In this document: positions 48,199-59,022 of the stretch, one piece after another
How positions within the stretch are numbered: position 1 is the first letter of the stretch
Layout of the letters: the number at the start of each line of letters is the position of its first letter
NCBI GenBank assembly: GCA_000759755.1
Contig: BBMW01000002.1
Location: 326,041 to 390,040 of the forward strand
Origin: Citrobacter werkmanii NBRC 105721
Lineage (GTDB): Bacteria > Pseudomonadota > Gammaproteobacteria > Enterobacterales > Enterobacteriaceae
Length of the DNA stretch: 64,000 nucleotides
Direction: 5' to 3'
Translations under genes and position numbers: made by a program
Notes under the pieces: generated by a model
What the model was told of the DNA's origin: nothing
Databases searched by the model: none
The model's input: only the letters and a program-made list of their open reading frames with translations

Positions 48199-49860
48199 AT
48201 GAAAAAAGTGACTGCCATGCTCTTCACCATGGCTGTAGGGCTGAACGTTGTCTCGATGGCGGCAAAAGCGAAAGCGGCGGAAGAGCAGGAAACGGATGTA
48301 CTGTTGATTGGCGGCGGTATCATGAGCGCCACGCTGGGAACCTATTTACAAGAGCTGGAGCCACAATGGTCAATGACCATGGTCGAGCGACTGGATGGCG
48401 TAGCGCAGGAAAGCTCAAACGGCTGGAATAACGCCGGAACCGGCCACTCCGCACTGATGGAGCTGAACTACACGCCTAAAAAGGCCGACGGTAGCATCAG
48501 CATTGAAAAGGCAGTCGAAATCAACGAAGCCTTCCAGATTTCCCGTCAGTTTTGGGCTTATCAGGTTAATAATGGCGTGATGCATGAACCACGCTCATTT
48601 ATCACTACCGTCCCGCATATGAGTTTTGTCTGGGGCGACGAGAATGTGAATTTCCTGCGCGCACGTTACGCCGCACTGCAGCAGAGCACCTTATTCCGTG
48701 GTATGCGTTATTCCGAAGATCACGCGCAGATTAAAGAGTGGGCACCGCTGGTCATGGAAGGTCGCGATCCGAAACAGAAAGTCGCGGCAACGCGCACCGA
48801 GATTGGTACTGACGTTAACTATGGTGAAATCACGCGCCAACTGATTGCCTCGTTGCAGAAAAAGCCCAACTTTGCGCTGCAACTGAGCACCGAAGTGCGA
48901 GGCTTTAAGCGTAATGCAGACAATAGCTGGACCGTTACGGTCGCCGATCTGAAAAACAACGAAGCGGAACATGATATCAAGGCGAAGTTTGTCTTTATCG
49001 GTGCCGGTGGCGCTGCGCTGAAGCTGTTGCAGGAAACCAACATTCCAGAAGCGAAAGGCTATGCCGGATTCCCGGTTGGCGGCCAGTTCCTGGTGGCGGA
49101 AAACCCGGACGTAGTGAATCGTCACCTGGCGAAAGTGTATGGTCAGGCGTCTGTGGGCGCGCCGCCGATGTCCGTACCGCACATCGATACCCGTATCCTG
49201 GATGGCAAACGTGTCGTGCTGTTTGGGCCATTCGCGACATTCTCCACCAAGTTCCTGAAAAACGGTTCGTTGTGGGATCTGCTCAGCTCGACCACGACGT
49301 CGAACTTTATGCCGATGGTCAACGTAGGCCTGGATAACTTCGATCTAGTGAAATATCTGGTAAGCCAGGTGATGCTGAGCGATGACGACCGTTTTGCCGC
49401 ACTGCAAGAGTACTATCCGCAGGCGAAGAAAGAAGACTGGCGTTTATGGCAGGCGGGTCAGCGTGTGCAGATCATTAAAAGTGATGCAGAGAAGGGCGGC
49501 GTTCTCCGTCTGGGAACCGAAGTCGTCAGCGATAAAGAAGGTACGATTGCTGCGCTGCTGGGCGCTTCGCCTGGTGCATCAACCGCGGCACCGATCATGC
49601 TACATCTGATGGAAAAAGTGTTTAAAGATAAAGTCGCCAGCCCTGAGTGGCAGGCGAAGCTGAAAACGATTATTCCGTCTTATGGTACTAAGCTGAACGG
49701 AAACGTTGAAGCAACTGAACAAGAGCTGCAATACACCAGCGAAGTTCTGGGTCTGAAATACGACAAGCCGCAGGTTGCCGATGAAGCGCCAAAACCGCAG
49801 TTGAAACCTCAGGCTCAACCGCAGCCTGAGCAGAAAGCTGTGGCGGATATCGCGCTGTAA
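48199..49860 (+). CDS. mqo: Mqo, malate:quinone oxidoreductase
   Basis: 553 residues (E. coli 548). A hydrophobic N-terminal stretch (about 7-27) precedes the FAD motif [19 protein letters not shown]. The conserved segment [20 protein letters not shown] follows, and a C-terminal FAD-contact segment is [16 protein letters not shown]. The Pro/Gln-rich tail ([17 protein letters not shown]) is also seen in E. coli. It oxidises malate to oxaloacetate and reduces quinone at the inner membrane. A TAAGG site precedes the ATG. Confidence 0.96.
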   Translation: MKKVTAMLFTMAVGLNVVSMAAKAKAAEEQETDVLLIGGGIMSATLGTYLQELEPQWSMTMVERLDGVAQESSNGWNNAGTGHSALMELNYTPKKADGSISIEKAVEINEAFQISRQFWAYQVNNGVMHEPRSFITTVPHMSFVWGDENVNFLRARYAALQQSTLFRGMRYSEDHAQIKEWAPLVMEGRDPKQKVAATRTEIGTDVNYGEITRQLIASLQKKPNFALQLSTEVRGFKRNADNSWTVTVADLKNNEAEHDIKAKFVFIGAGGAALKLLQETNIPEAKGYAGFPVGGQFLVAENPDVVNRHLAKVYGQASVGAPPMSVPHIDTRILDGKRVVLFGPFATFSTKFLKNGSLWDLLSSTTTSNFMPMVNVGLDNFDLVKYLVSQVMLSDDDRFAALQEYYPQAKKEDWRLWQAGQRVQIIKSDAEKGGVLRLGTEVVSDKEGTIAALLGASPGASTAAPIMLHLMEKVFKDKVASPEWQAKLKTIIPSYGTKLNGNVEATEQELQYTSEVLGLKYDKPQVADEAPKPQLKPQAQPQPEQKAVADIAL

Positions 49861-49866
49861 ATAAAA

Positions 49867-49943
49867 TGCCGGATAAGCGCTGCGCTTATCCGGCATGGTT
49901 CATGCGTCTGTAGGTCGGATACGGCGGTACGCCGCCATCCGGC
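49867..49943. repeat. REP-type palindromes between mqo and eco
   Basis: TGCCGGATAAGCGC with TGCGCTTATCCGGCA (49867-49895) is a near-perfect hairpin. A second unit, TAGGTCGGATACGGCG to CGCCGCCATCCGGCAC (49911-49943), follows. They lie between convergent genes and probably end transcripts from both sides. Confidence 0.8.
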
Positions 49944-49953
49944 ACATTCTCAC

Positions 49954-50463
49954 TTATCGCGCGACTGCGTCCTGAATCTTCTCTTCCGCTTTCCAGATTC
50001 GGTATTTCACTTCCACGTTTTCCGGGGTGTAGACCACAATCGGCAGCTTGCTGTTGTAGCGCAGCATACCGTCATCACCCAGATACGCGGTAATAAATTT
50101 CTTCTCTTTCTTGCCGTCCGGGCAGGCCATCATGGTTGAAACCGGAGAGGTGACTTTGTCGAAAACATAGTAGTCGTATCCCCAACCTTCCAGCGTTTTA
50201 CTGTCCAGCTCTCCACCCAGGCGGTGCTGGTTACAGTCAACTTCCAGCGTTTGTCCGATCAGCAGTTCTACTTTCAGAGTAGATTCATCTTTCTCAGGGG
50301 GAAGCTGGATAACCTGGCGCTTCATACCCTTTTCCGCTTTAGGATAAGGGGCGACTTTTTCCAGCGGCTGAGCACCGGTATCGTTACTGGCAGCCCAGGC
50401 AGAGGTGCTGGCAAAGGCGGCGAAAAGTACGGCAGGGACAATTGTCTTCATCTTATTGTTCAC
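49954..50463 (-). CDS. eco: Ecotin, periplasmic serine protease inhibitor
   Basis: 169 residues if started at GTG 50463 ([20 protein letters not shown]), 165 if at ATG 50451. The AAGGA site is 6 bases from the GTG but 18 from the ATG, so the GTG is chosen. A signal peptide ends at AWA. The reactive-site Met pair is in [12 protein letters not shown], within the disulfide loop. Ecotin dimers inhibit trypsin-like and elastase-like proteases, including those of hosts. Confidence 0.93.
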   Translation of the reverse strand: MNNKMKTIVPAVLFAAFASTSAWAASNDTGAQPLEKVAPYPKAEKGMKRQVIQLPPEKDESTLKVELLIGQTLEVDCNQHRLGGELDSKTLEGWGYDYYVFDKVTSPVSTMMACPDGKKEKKFITAYLGDDGMLRYNSKLPIVVYTPENVEVKYRIWKAEEKIQDAVAR

Positions 50464-50864
50464 AGTGTTTCCTTTCTTCTGTCTTATGAACGAACCTGGA
50501 GCAGGTTAACATATTTGTGTTATCTATTAATCTGGATTTACTTATATTTAAAGTGTATTTGGAAGGGGTTTATAATCAATGTAGCGATATATTCTAAGAA
50601 CTATCTTAATTATAAGATTATTCTCTTGTTGCCTTCTTCGTTGTGTATTTCATTATACAACCCATTGAAATGTGAGCAAAAGCGCATTTTTTCCCGTCAA
50701 CTCAACACTCTTTTGATCCGGCAACAGCATTTACCCCGATCGGGGTATGCTCCTCTTACACATCCTGAAATATCTTACGACTAAAAATAACTACTCATAA
50801 ATAGTGCAGTTTTTTATGTCGTTCAACCCGCCGGGGGAGAGCGTCATTATGGAAGGACAATGTC
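50464..50864 (+). promoter_or_regulatory. eco-napF intergenic region with nap FNR and NarP sites
   Basis: A perfect NarL/NarP 7-2-7 palindrome TACCCCG-AT-CGGGGTA lies at 50732-50747. An FNR-type half site TTGAT (50713-50717) with a degenerate partner is centred 20 bases upstream of it. That matches the FNR (-64.5) and NarP (-44.5) geometry of E. coli napF and predicts a start near 50784, with -10 TATCTT at 50771-50776. The upstream part (50510-50660) is very AT-rich, with an inverted repeat ATCTTA-N4-TAAGAT at 50603-50618, and shows no gene. Confidence 0.75.
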
Positions 50865-51356
50865 ATGGTTGATTTATCCCGTCGAGGTATGTTGACAGGC
50901 AGTTGGCGTAACGCCAACGCAGGGATCCGTCCGCCGTGGAGCAAGGAAGATTCTCACTTTCTGGCCCATTGCCTTCGTTGTGACGCCTGCATCCAGGCGT
51001 GTGAAACCGACATCCTGCAGCGAGGCCAGGGTGGTTATCCGAGCGTAAATTTCAAACACGGCGAGTGCAGCTTTTGTTATGCCTGCGCAGAGGCCTGTCC
51101 CGAATCACTTTTTCTTCCGCGCCACACCAGGGCATGGGATCTGAATTTTACGATCGGGGAAAACTGTCTCGCACACCAGTCAGTTGAGTGTCATCGCTGT
51201 CAGGATAGCTGTGAACCCATGGCCATAACCTTTCGCCCCACGCTGTCCGGTATTTATCAGCCACAGCTCGACAATCAGGCCTGTAACGGATGCGGCGCGT
51301 GTGTCGCTATTTGCCCGGTATCAGCCATTAATGCGGAGTACAACCATGGACAGTAA
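50865..51356 (+). CDS. napF: NapF, ferredoxin-type maturation protein of periplasmic nitrate reductase
   Basis: 163 residues with three 4Fe-4S binding sites: CLRCDACIQAC, CSFCYACAEAC and CNGCGACVAIC. The extra cysteine cluster CHRCQDSC is also present. It is cytoplasmic, interacts with NapA and is thought to load or reduce its iron-sulfur centre before export. First gene of the nap-ccm run; a 24-base purine-rich leader (GAAGGACA) precedes the ATG. Confidence 0.96.
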   Translation: MVDLSRRGMLTGSWRNANAGIRPPWSKEDSHFLAHCLRCDACIQACETDILQRGQGGYPSVNFKHGECSFCYACAEACPESLFLPRHTRAWDLNFTIGENCLAHQSVECHRCQDSCEPMAITFRPTLSGIYQPQLDNQACNGCGACVAICPVSAINAEYNHGQ

Positions 51357-51609
51357 CTGGCAGGTCTGCAGCCTGGTCGTTCAGGCCAAAAGTCAGCATA
51401 TCAATGATATCGCCACGCAGTTGCGTTCGTTTCCGGGTTGCGAAGTTGCACTTAGCGATGTGGAAAGCGGCCAGCTCATTGTGGTGGTGGAAGCAGAGCA
51501 AAGTGAAACGCTAATGAAAACTATTGAGTCAGTGCGCAACGTTGCGGGCGTGCTGGCGGTGTCGCTGGTTTATCACCAGCAGGATGAGCAAGGTGAGGAA
51601 ACACCATGA
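51346..51609 (+). CDS. napD: NapD, NapA-specific Tat chaperone
   Basis: 87 residues from [20 protein letters not shown], ferredoxin-like fold. It binds the twin-arginine signal peptide of NapA and holds back export until cofactors are inserted. It overlaps napF by 11 bases and napA by 4. Confidence 0.95.
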   Translation: MDSNWQVCSLVVQAKSQHINDIATQLRSFPGCEVALSDVESGQLIVVVEAEQSETLMKTIESVRNVAGVLAVSLVYHQQDEQGEETP

Positions 51610-54092
51610 AACTCAGTCGTCGTAGCTTTATGAAAGCTAACGCCGTTGCGGCCGCTGCGGCGGCTGCCGGGTTAAGCGTGCCGGGCGTAGCCCGCGCGGT
51701 AGTCGGTCAGCAAGAAGCCATCAAATGGGACAAAGCCCCGTGCCGTTTCTGCGGAACGGGCTGTGGCGTATTGGTCGGGACGCAGCAAGGGCGTGTTGTG
51801 GCATGCCAGGGTGACCCGGATGCGCCGGTTAACCGTGGACTTAACTGCATCAAAGGTTACTTCCTGCCGAAAATCATGTACGGAAAAGACCGTTTAACAC
51901 AGCCGATGCTGCGCATGAAGGACGGTAAGTATCACAAAGAAGGCGAATTCACTCCGATTAGCTGGGATCAGGCCTTTGACGTGATGGAAGAGAAATTCAA
52001 AACGTCCATGAAAGAAAAAGGCCCAGAGTCTATCGGCATGTTCGGCTCGGGTCAGTGGACGATTTGGGAAGGTTACGCTGCCGCCAAATTGTTTAAAGCC
52101 GGCTTCCGTTCTAATAACATCGACCCGAACGCCCGTCACTGTATGGCGTCAGCGGTGGTCGGTTTTATGCGTACCTTCGGTATGGATGAGCCGATGGGCT
52201 GCTATGACGATATTGAGCATGCCGATGCTTTCGTCTTGTGGGGCGCGAATATGGCGGAGATGCACCCGATTCTGTGGTCGCGCATCACCAACCGTCGTCT
52301 GTCCGATCCGAATGTTACCGTCGCGGTGCTCTCCACCTTCCAGCATCGTAGTTTTGAGCTGGCGGATAACGGTATGGTCTTCACGCCGCAAACCGATCTG
52401 GTGATCCTCAACTACATCGCAAACTACATCATTCAAAACAATGCGATCAACCAGGATTTCTTTAGCAAGCACGTTAACCTGCGTAAAGGCGTGACGGACA
52501 TCGGCTACGGTCTGCGTCCAACCCATCCGCTGGAAAAAGCGGCGAAGAATCCAGGTTCCGATGCTTCTGAACCGATGAGCTTTGAGGATTACAAAGCCTT
52601 CGTTGCTGAGTACACGCTGGATAAAACCGCCGAAATGACTGGCGTACCGAAAGATCAGCTGGAACAGCTGGCGCAGCTGTATGCCGATCCGAAGAAAAAG
52701 GTCATCTCCTACTGGACGATGGGCTTTAACCAGCATACCCGTGGCGTGTGGGCCAACAACCTGGTCTATAACCTGCACCTGCTGACCGGTAAAATTTCTC
52801 AGCCAGGCTGTGGCCCGTTCTCTCTGACCGGCCAGCCTTCAGCGTGCGGAACCGCGCGTGAAGTCGGGACGTTCTCCCACCGTCTGCCTGCGGACATGGT
52901 GGTCACCAACGAAAAACACCGCGATATCTGCGAGAAGCACTGGAATATCCCGACCGGGACTATTCCGGCAAAAATCGGGCTGCACGCTGTGGCGCAAGAC
53001 CGTGCGCTGAAAGATGGCAAACTCAATGTCTACTGGACGATGTGTACCAACAACATGCAGGCCGGTCCGAACATCAACGAAGAACGTATGCCGGGCTGGC
53101 GCGATCCGCGCAATTTCATCATCGTTTCCGATCCGTACCCGACGGTCAGCGCCCTGTCAGCCGACCTGATCCTACCGACCGCAATGTGGGTAGAGAAAGA
53201 AGGTGCCTACGGTAACGCGGAACGACGCACTCAGTTCTGGCGTCAGCAAATTAAAGCGCCGGGCGAATCGAAATCGGATCTGTGGCAACTGGTGCAATTC
53301 TCTCGTCGCTTCAAAACAGAAGAAGTATGGCCGGAAGAGCTGCTGGCACAAAAACCGGAACTGCGCGGTAAAACGCTGTATGACGTGCTGTTTGCCACGC
53401 CAGCCGTGACCAAATTCCCGGTCGCTGAACTGGCTGAAGATCAGCTCAACGATGAATCCCGCGAGCTGGGCTTCTATCTGCAAAAAGGGCTGTTCGAAGA
53501 GTATGCCTGGTTTGGCCGTGGCCACGGACACGATCTCGCACCGTTTGACGATTACCATAAAGCGCGCGGTTTACGCTGGCCGGTCGTTGAGGGCAAAGAG
53601 ACTCAGTGGCGCTACAGCGAAGGCAACGACCCGTACGTGAAAGCGGGGGAAAGCTACAAGTTCTACGGTAAGCCGGACGGTAAAGCGGTTATCTTCGCGC
53701 TGCCATTTGAACCTGCCGCTGAAGCGCCGGATAAAGAGTATGACCTGTGGTTTTCCACTGGACGTGTGCTGGAGCACTGGCATACCGGCAGCATGACGCG
53801 TCGTGTGCCTGAACTGCACCGCGCCTTCCCGGAAGCGGTGCTGTTTATCCACCCGCTGGATGCAAAAGCGCGCGATCTGCGCCGTGGCGATAAAGTCAAA
53901 GTGGTTTCCCGCCGTGGCGAAGTTATCTCGATTGTTGAAACACGCGGGCGTAACCGTCCGCCGCAGGGGCTGGTATACATGCCGTTCTTCGATGCCGCAC
54001 AACTAGTGAACAATCTGACGCTGGATGCGACGGATCCGCTCTCCAAAGAGACGGATTTCAAGAAGTGCGCTGTGAAACTGGCGAAGGTGTAA
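51606..54092 (+). CDS. napA: NapA, periplasmic nitrate reductase catalytic subunit
   Basis: 828 residues. Twin-arginine signal peptide with [10 protein letters not shown], cleaved near VARA. A 4Fe-4S site starts with [10 protein letters not shown]. The molybdenum-ligand cysteine is in [13 protein letters not shown], in a bis-MGD fold of the DMSO-reductase family. It reduces nitrate to nitrite with electrons from NapB. Full length and intact. Confidence 0.98.
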   Translation: MKLSRRSFMKANAVAAAAAAAGLSVPGVARAVVGQQEAIKWDKAPCRFCGTGCGVLVGTQQGRVVACQGDPDAPVNRGLNCIKGYFLPKIMYGKDRLTQPMLRMKDGKYHKEGEFTPISWDQAFDVMEEKFKTSMKEKGPESIGMFGSGQWTIWEGYAAAKLFKAGFRSNNIDPNARHCMASAVVGFMRTFGMDEPMGCYDDIEHADAFVLWGANMAEMHPILWSRITNRRLSDPNVTVAVLSTFQHRSFELADNGMVFTPQTDLVILNYIANYIIQNNAINQDFFSKHVNLRKGVTDIGYGLRPTHPLEKAAKNPGSDASEPMSFEDYKAFVAEYTLDKTAEMTGVPKDQLEQLAQLYADPKKKVISYWTMGFNQHTRGVWANNLVYNLHLLTGKISQPGCGPFSLTGQPSACGTAREVGTFSHRLPADMVVTNEKHRDICEKHWNIPTGTIPAKIGLHAVAQDRALKDGKLNVYWTMCTNNMQAGPNINEERMPGWRDPRNFIIVSDPYPTVSALSADLILPTAMWVEKEGAYGNAERRTQFWRQQIKAPGESKSDLWQLVQFSRRFKTEEVWPEELLAQKPELRGKTLYDVLFATPAVTKFPVAELAEDQLNDESRELGFYLQKGLFEEYAWFGRGHGHDLAPFDDYHKARGLRWPVVEGKETQWRYSEGNDPYVKAGESYKFYGKPDGKAVIFALPFEPAAEAPDKEYDLWFSTGRVLEHWHTGSMTRRVPELHRAFPEAVLFIHPLDAKARDLRRGDKVKVVSRRGEVISIVETRGRNRPPQGLVYMPFFDAAQLVNNLTLDATDPLSKETDFKKCAVKLAKV

Positions 54093-54098
54093 CGCGTT

Positions 54099-54794
54099 AT
54101 GTCCCGGTCAGCAAAACCCCAAAATGGCCGCCGCCGCTTTCTGCGCGATATGGTTCGCGCGGCGGGCGGGCTGGCCGTCGTTGGCGTGGCGCTGGGGTTA
54201 CAACAGCAAACCGCACGTGCAACCGGCGTGCGGTTACGCCCGCCTGGCGCACTGAGCGAGGAGGCATTCGCCAGCGCCTGTGTGCGCTGCGGTCAGTGCG
54301 TTCAGGCATGCCCATATGACACGCTGAAGCTGGCGACGCTGGCCTCCGGGCTGGCAGCAGGTACGCCCTATTTTGTCGCCCGCGATATTCCTTGCGAAAT
54401 GTGTGAGGACATTCCGTGTGCCAAAGTCTGCCCCAGCGGCGCGTTGGACAGGGAAATTGAATCCATTGACGATTCGCGTATGGGGCTGGCGGTACTGCTG
54501 GATCACGAAAACTGCCTCAACTACCAAGGGTTACGCTGCGATGTTTGTTACCGCGAGTGCCCGAAAATCGATGAGGCTATCACCCTTGAGCTGGACCGTA
54601 ATATGCGTACCGGCAAGCATGCGCGGTTTATTCCGACCGTGCACAGCGATGCCTGTACCGGCTGTGGGAAATGCGAAAAAGTCTGCGTACTGGAACAGCC
54701 AGCAATAAAAGTGCTGCCGCTGTCGCTGGCGAAAGGGGAGTTAGGACACCATTACCGCTTCGGTTGGCTGGAGGGGAACAATGGCAAATCGTAA
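54099..54794 (+). CDS. napG: NapG, ferredoxin-type quinol dehydrogenase component
   Basis: 231 residues with a twin-arginine signal ([15 protein letters not shown]). It has four 4Fe-4S motifs, including [37 protein letters not shown] and [11 protein letters not shown]. With NapH it forms an alternative quinol-oxidising route to NapA. It starts six bases after napA and overlaps napH by 14. Confidence 0.96.
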   Translation: MSRSAKPQNGRRRFLRDMVRAAGGLAVVGVALGLQQQTARATGVRLRPPGALSEEAFASACVRCGQCVQACPYDTLKLATLASGLAAGTPYFVARDIPCEMCEDIPCAKVCPSGALDREIESIDDSRMGLAVLLDHENCLNYQGLRCDVCYRECPKIDEAITLELDRNMRTGKHARFIPTVHSDACTGCGKCEKVCVLEQPAIKVLPLSLAKGELGHHYRFGWLEGNNGKS

Positions 54795-55644
54795 ACGTGA
54801 TGCCGGGCGTGAAGCGCAGGCAAAAAAAGGATGGTGGAAGAGTCATCGCTGGCTGCTGCTGCGTCGTTTGAGTCAGTTTTTGATACTGGCGATGTTCCTC
54901 AGCGGCCCGTGGCTTGGCGTGTGGATCCTGCATGGCAACTACAGTGGCAGTCTGCTGTTGGATACCGTCCCATTCACCGATCCGCTGATTACGCTGCAAA
55001 GCCTGGCCAGCGGACACCTGCCGGCAACGGTGGCGTTAACGGGGGCGGTCGTCATCACGGTGCTGTATGCCCTTGCGGGTAAGCGTCTGTTTTGCAGCTG
55101 GGTTTGTCCGATGAACCCGGTCACCGATTTAGCCAGTTGGTTACGCAGAAGGTTTGACCTGAATCAGTCCGCGACCCTGCCGCGCTATATACGGTACGTC
55201 CTGCTGGTGGTTATCCTGGTCGGTTCCGCCTTGACCGGTACGCTGCTGTGGGAATGGATAAATCCCGTCTCTCTGCTCGGACGGAGTCTGGTAATGGGAT
55301 TTGGCAGTGGTGCACTGCTGATTCTGGCACTGTTTTTATTTGATCTACTGGTCGTTGAGCATGGCTGGTGCGGGCATCTCTGTCCACTGGGCGCACTGTA
55401 TAGCGTAGTGGGAAGTAAAGGCGCATTAACCGTTTCGGCAAAAGAACGTAACAGATGTAACCGCTGTATGGATTGTTTTCATGTTTGCCCGGAACCGCAT
55501 GTGCTACGTGCGCCGGTGCTGGATGAGCAAAGCCCGGTGCAGGTAACCAGTCGCGATTGCATGGCCTGCGGTCGCTGCGTGGATGTCTGTTCTGAGGATG
55601 TTTTTACAATAACAACACGATGGAGTTCGGGAGCGAAATCATGA
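54781..55644 (+). CDS. napH: NapH, membrane-bound quinol dehydrogenase component
   Basis: 287 residues with about four membrane helices. Two CX3CP motifs face the cytoplasm ([10 protein letters not shown] and CGHLCPLGA). A C-terminal two-cluster ferredoxin part has [14 protein letters not shown] and [11 protein letters not shown]. It passes electrons from ubiquinol to NapG. It overlaps the napB start by four bases. Confidence 0.96.
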   Translation: MANRKRDAGREAQAKKGWWKSHRWLLLRRLSQFLILAMFLSGPWLGVWILHGNYSGSLLLDTVPFTDPLITLQSLASGHLPATVALTGAVVITVLYALAGKRLFCSWVCPMNPVTDLASWLRRRFDLNQSATLPRYIRYVLLVVILVGSALTGTLLWEWINPVSLLGRSLVMGFGSGALLILALFLFDLLVVEHGWCGHLCPLGALYSVVGSKGALTVSAKERNRCNRCMDCFHVCPEPHVLRAPVLDEQSPVQVTSRDCMACGRCVDVCSEDVFTITTRWSSGAKS

Positions 55645-56090
55645 AAAGCCATGACCTGATTAAAAAGCTGAGTCAATGGACGGCCCTGCTTGCCCTGGTC
55701 GTCAGTGGGGCCGTTTGGGCTGCAAACGGAGTGGACCTAAGCCAGTCACCGGAAGTCTCAGGGACACAGGAAGGGGCGATTCGCATGCCGAAAGAGCAGG
55801 AGCGTATGCCGCTGAACTATGTGAATCAACCGCCAATGGTTCCGCACAGCGTTGAAGGGTATCAGGTGACGACCAATACTAACCGCTGTCTGCAATGCCA
55901 CGGTGTGGAAAGCTATCGCACTACCGGCGCGCCGCGCATCAGTCCGACGCACTTTATGGACAGCGATGGCAAGGTATTGGCTGAAGTCGCGCCGCGTCGT
56001 TATTTCTGTCTGCAATGTCACGTCCCGCAGGCTGACGCTGCGCCGATTGTTGAAAATACCTTCACCCCCTCGAAAGGTTACGGGAAATAA
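55641..56090 (+). CDS. napB: NapB, periplasmic dihaem cytochrome c of nitrate reductase
   Basis: 149 residues from [20 protein letters not shown]; the start is set by the ATGA overlap with napH and family length. The signal peptide is cleaved after AVWA. Two haem c sites, CLQCH at both positions (NRCLQCHGVE and YFCLQCHVPQ). It is the electron donor to NapA; its haems are attached by the Ccm system encoded downstream. Confidence 0.96.
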   Translation: MKSHDLIKKLSQWTALLALVVSGAVWAANGVDLSQSPEVSGTQEGAIRMPKEQERMPLNYVNQPPMVPHSVEGYQVTTNTNRCLQCHGVESYRTTGAPRISPTHFMDSDGKVLAEVAPRRYFCLQCHVPQADAAPIVENTFTPSKGYGK

Positions 56091-56099
56091 GAGGTCATT

Positions 56100-56702
56100 A
56101 TGGAAAATTCTAACCGTAAACCAGGCTGGATTAAGCGCGTCTGGCAATGGTGGCGTCGCCCCAGCCGTCTGGCGCTCGGCACGCTGTTGTTAATCGGCTT
56201 TGTGGGCGGCATTATTTTCTGGGGCGGCTTTAATACCGGTATGGAAAAGGCCAATACGGAAGAGTTCTGCATTAGCTGTCACGAAATGCGCAATACGGTG
56301 TACCAGGAATACATGGAAACCGTACACTACAACAACCGCAGTGGTGTGCGTGCGACTTGCCCTGATTGCCACGTCCCGCATGAGTGGGGCCCGAAAATGA
56401 TCCGTAAGATCAAGGCCAGTAAAGAGCTGTACGCGAAAGCATTGGGGTTAATAGATACACCGCAAAAATTTGAAGACCATCGTCTGACGATGGCGCAAAA
56501 TGAGTGGCGGCGTATGAAAGACAATAACTCGCAAGAGTGTCGCAACTGTCACAACTTCGAGTTTATGGATTTAACCGCCCAGAAAGGCGTTGCGGCCAAA
56601 ATGCACGACCAGGCCGTGAAAGACGGGCAAACCTGTATTGACTGTCATAAAGGGATAGCGCACAAACTGCCTGATATGCGCGAAGTCAAACCGGGCTTTT
56701 AA
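56100..56702 (+). CDS. napC: NapC, membrane-anchored tetrahaem c-type quinol dehydrogenase
   Basis: 200 residues of the NapC/NirT family. One N-terminal membrane helix (about 21-43) is followed by four haem c sites: CISCH, CPDCH, CRNCH and CIDCH. It takes electrons from menaquinol and reduces NapB. Last nap gene; ccmA begins 20 bases later, so the two sets are probably co-transcribed. Confidence 0.97.
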   Translation: MENSNRKPGWIKRVWQWWRRPSRLALGTLLLIGFVGGIIFWGGFNTGMEKANTEEFCISCHEMRNTVYQEYMETVHYNNRSGVRATCPDCHVPHEWGPKMIRKIKASKELYAKALGLIDTPQKFEDHRLTMAQNEWRRMKDNNSQECRNCHNFEFMDLTAQKGVAAKMHDQAVKDGQTCIDCHKGIAHKLPDMREVKPGF

Positions 56703-56722
56703 CAGGATGTAGATAACCAGGT

Positions 56723-57343
56723 ATGCTTGAAGCCAGAGAATTACTTTGCGAGCGGGATGACAGAATACTGTTCAGCGATCTGTCATTTCGCGTCAACGCA
56801 GGGGAATGGGTACAAATTACCGGCAGCAACGGCGCGGGGAAAACCACTCTGCTGCGGTTGCTTACCGGGCTGGCGCGTCCCGACGCAGGGGAGGTTTGCT
56901 GGCAAGAACAACCCCTGCATCACGTGCGGGACAGCTACCATCAGCAATTGCTGTGGATCGGACATCAGCCGGGGATAAAAACCCGGCTTTCGGCGTTGGA
57001 GAACCTGCGTTTTTTCCATCACGACGGTGATATCGCACAGTGTCTGGACGCGCTGGCGCAGGCGGGACTTGCCGGATACGAAGATATTCCGGTGAATCAG
57101 CTCTCCGCCGGACAACAGCGGCGCGTGGCGCTGGCCCGTTTGTGGCTGACCCGCGCCCGGCTGTGGATCCTCGATGAACCCTTTACCGCCATTGATGTGA
57201 ACGGCGTTGAGCGACTGACTCAGCGTATGGCACAGCACACGGAGCAGGGCGGTATTGTTATTCTTACCACCCACCAGCCGCTTAATGTTGAGACCAGTAA
57301 AGTGCGACGAATTGCGCTGACCAGCGAGAGGGCAGCGCAATGA
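56723..57343 (+). CDS. ccmA: CcmA, ATPase of the haem handling ABC complex
   Basis: 206 residues with Walker [10 protein letters not shown], signature LSAGQQRR and Walker [13 protein letters not shown]. It works with CcmB to release holo-CcmE from CcmC during cytochrome c maturation. It overlaps ccmB by four bases. Confidence 0.96.
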   Translation: MLEARELLCERDDRILFSDLSFRVNAGEWVQITGSNGAGKTTLLRLLTGLARPDAGEVCWQEQPLHHVRDSYHQQLLWIGHQPGIKTRLSALENLRFFHHDGDIAQCLDALAQAGLAGYEDIPVNQLSAGQQRRVALARLWLTRARLWILDEPFTAIDVNGVERLTQRMAQHTEQGGIVILTTHQPLNVETSKVRRIALTSERAAQ

Positions 57344-57999
57344 TGTGGCGAATCTTCCGTTTAGAACTGCGAGTTGCGTTTCGTCATAGTGCGGAAATCG
57401 CCAATCCTTTATGGTTCTTCCTGATTGTTATCACGCTGTTCCCTCTGAGCATTGGGCCGGAGCCACAGCTGCTGGCGCGTATTGCGCCGGGCATCATCTG
57501 GGTTGCGGCGCTGCTGGCGTCATTGCTGGCGCTGGAGCGCTTGTTTCGTGATGACTTACAGGACGGCAGCCTTGAGCAACTGATGCTGCTGCCGCTGCCG
57601 CTTCCGGCGGTCGTGCTGGCGAAAGTGATGGCGCACTGGGTCGTAACCGGTTTGCCGCTGTTAATCCTCTCGCCGCTGGTGGCATTACTGTTGGGCATGG
57701 ATATGTACGGCTGGAAAATTATGGCGCTGACCTTGCTGCTCGGTACGCCGACGCTGGGTTTTCTCGGCGCGCCGGGTGTGGGTTTGACGGTGGGCTTAAA
57801 GCGCGGCGGCGTGCTGTTAAGCGTGTTGGTACTCCCGCTTACCATACCACTACTGATTTTTGCGACCGCCGCGATGGATGCGGCTTCCATGCACTTGCCT
57901 GTTGAAGGATACATGGCGATTCTGGGGGCGTTGCTGGTAGGCAGCGCCACGTTAAGCCCGTTTGCCACGGCTGCGGCGTTACGGATCAGCGTGCAGTAA
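57340..57999 (+). CDS. ccmB: CcmB, membrane subunit of the haem handling ABC complex
   Basis: 219 residues with six hydrophobic helices. Typical segments are [20 protein letters not shown] and [20 protein letters not shown]. Partner of CcmA and CcmC. A 76-base gap to ccmC contains a faint REP-like sequence (58003-58046). Confidence 0.95.
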   Translation: MMWRIFRLELRVAFRHSAEIANPLWFFLIVITLFPLSIGPEPQLLARIAPGIIWVAALLASLLALERLFRDDLQDGSLEQLMLLPLPLPAVVLAKVMAHWVVTGLPLLILSPLVALLLGMDMYGWKIMALTLLLGTPTLGFLGAPGVGLTVGLKRGGVLLSVLVLPLTIPLLIFATAAMDAASMHLPVEGYMAILGALLVGSATLSPFATAAALRISVQ

Positions 58000-58075
58000 T
58001 GCGGACAGGATTTGCAGGCCGGGCAAGGTACTCCGGCAAAACGGATATTAATTAATGGAGTCTGGTGACTGAACT

Positions 58076-58813
58076 ATGTGGAAAACACTTCATCAATTGG
58101 CGATGCCCCCTCGGCTCTATCAGATCTGCGGCTGGTTTATTCCGTGGCTGGCGATTGCCAGCGCGGTGGTACTCATAACGGGATGGGTCTGGGGCTTTGG
58201 CTTCGCGCCGGCTGATTATCAGCAGGGACAGAGCTATCGCATCATTTATCTGCACGTTCCGGCGGCAATCTGGTCGATGGGAATTTATGCCTCGATGGCT
58301 GTTGCGGCGTTTATCGGCCTGGTCTGGCAGATGAAAATGGCCAATCTGGCGCTGGCTGCGATGGCGCCCATTGGCGCTGTGTTTACCTTTATTGCGTTGG
58401 TGACGGGGTCCGCATGGGGCAAACCGATGTGGGGAACCTGGTGGGTCTGGGATGCTCGACTCACCTCAGAACTGGTGCTGCTGTTTCTCTACGTTGGCGC
58501 CATTGCGCTATGGCATGCGTTTGATGATCGCCGCCTGGCAGGGCGTGCCGCCGGTATTCTGGTGCTGATTGGCGTGGTCAACTTACCGATTATTCACTAC
58601 TCGGTCGAGTGGTGGAATACGCTGCATCAGGGGTCAACCCGTATGCAGCAGAGCATCGATCCGGCAATGCGCGCGCCGCTGCGTCTGGCGATCGTCGGCT
58701 ACCTGTTACTGTTTGTCACGCTGGCGCTAATGCGCATGCGTAACCTGATTTTGATGATGGAAAAACGCCGCCCGTGGGTGAGCGAACTGATCTTAAAAAG
58801 AGGCCGCCAATGA
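58076..58813 (+). CDS. ccmC: CcmC, haem transfer protein to CcmE
   Basis: 245 residues, six helices, with the periplasmic tryptophan-rich WWD motif (WGTWWVWDARLTSELVL). Flanking histidines are in LHVPAAIWSM and IHYSVEWWNTLHQG. It presents haem to CcmE on the outer face of the inner membrane. It overlaps ccmD by four bases. Confidence 0.97.
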   Translation: MWKTLHQLAMPPRLYQICGWFIPWLAIASAVVLITGWVWGFGFAPADYQQGQSYRIIYLHVPAAIWSMGIYASMAVAAFIGLVWQMKMANLALAAMAPIGAVFTFIALVTGSAWGKPMWGTWWVWDARLTSELVLLFLYVGAIALWHAFDDRRLAGRAAGILVLIGVVNLPIIHYSVEWWNTLHQGSTRMQQSIDPAMRAPLRLAIVGYLLLFVTLALMRMRNLILMMEKRRPWVSELILKRGRQ

Positions 58814-59022
58814 CCCCTGCATTTGCATCATGGAGTGATTTTTTCGCGATGGGCGGTTACGCCTTGTATGTCTGGCTGGCTGTCGCCATGAGCGTTATTC
58901 CGCTACTGGTGCTGGTGCTGCATTCTGCGTTACAGCATCGCGCAATTTTACGCGGTGTGGCTCAGCAGCGGGCGAGGGAAGCGCGCATGCGCGCAGCGCA
59001 AGTACAACGGGAGGCGGCGTGA
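58810..59022 (+). CDS. ccmD: CcmD, small membrane protein releasing holo-CcmE
   Basis: 70 residues from [20 protein letters not shown], with one membrane helix (about 18-40) and a basic C-terminus. It stabilises the CcmC-CcmE interaction and helps release. Start chosen at the ATGA overlap with ccmC; it overlaps ccmE by four bases (GTGA). Confidence 0.94.
   Translation: MTPAFASWSDFFAMGGYALYVWLAVAMSVIPLLVLVLHSALQHRAILRGVAQQRAREARMRAAQVQREAA

Noticed and set aside
49867-49943. Possible CRISPR or attachment-site repeat between mqo and eco
   Set aside because: The units are ordinary REP palindromes, also present at 18574, 21274 and 63062, with no regular spacers.
50224-50784. 186-codon plus-strand frame running from inside eco into the nap control region
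   Set aside because: It starts antisense to ecotin and then crosses the FNR and NarP sites; no protein family features are seen.
58003-58046. REP element between ccmB and ccmC
   Set aside because: Only part of the GCAGGCCGGGCAAG type sequence is recognisable and no clean palindrome forms; kept as a note under ccmB.
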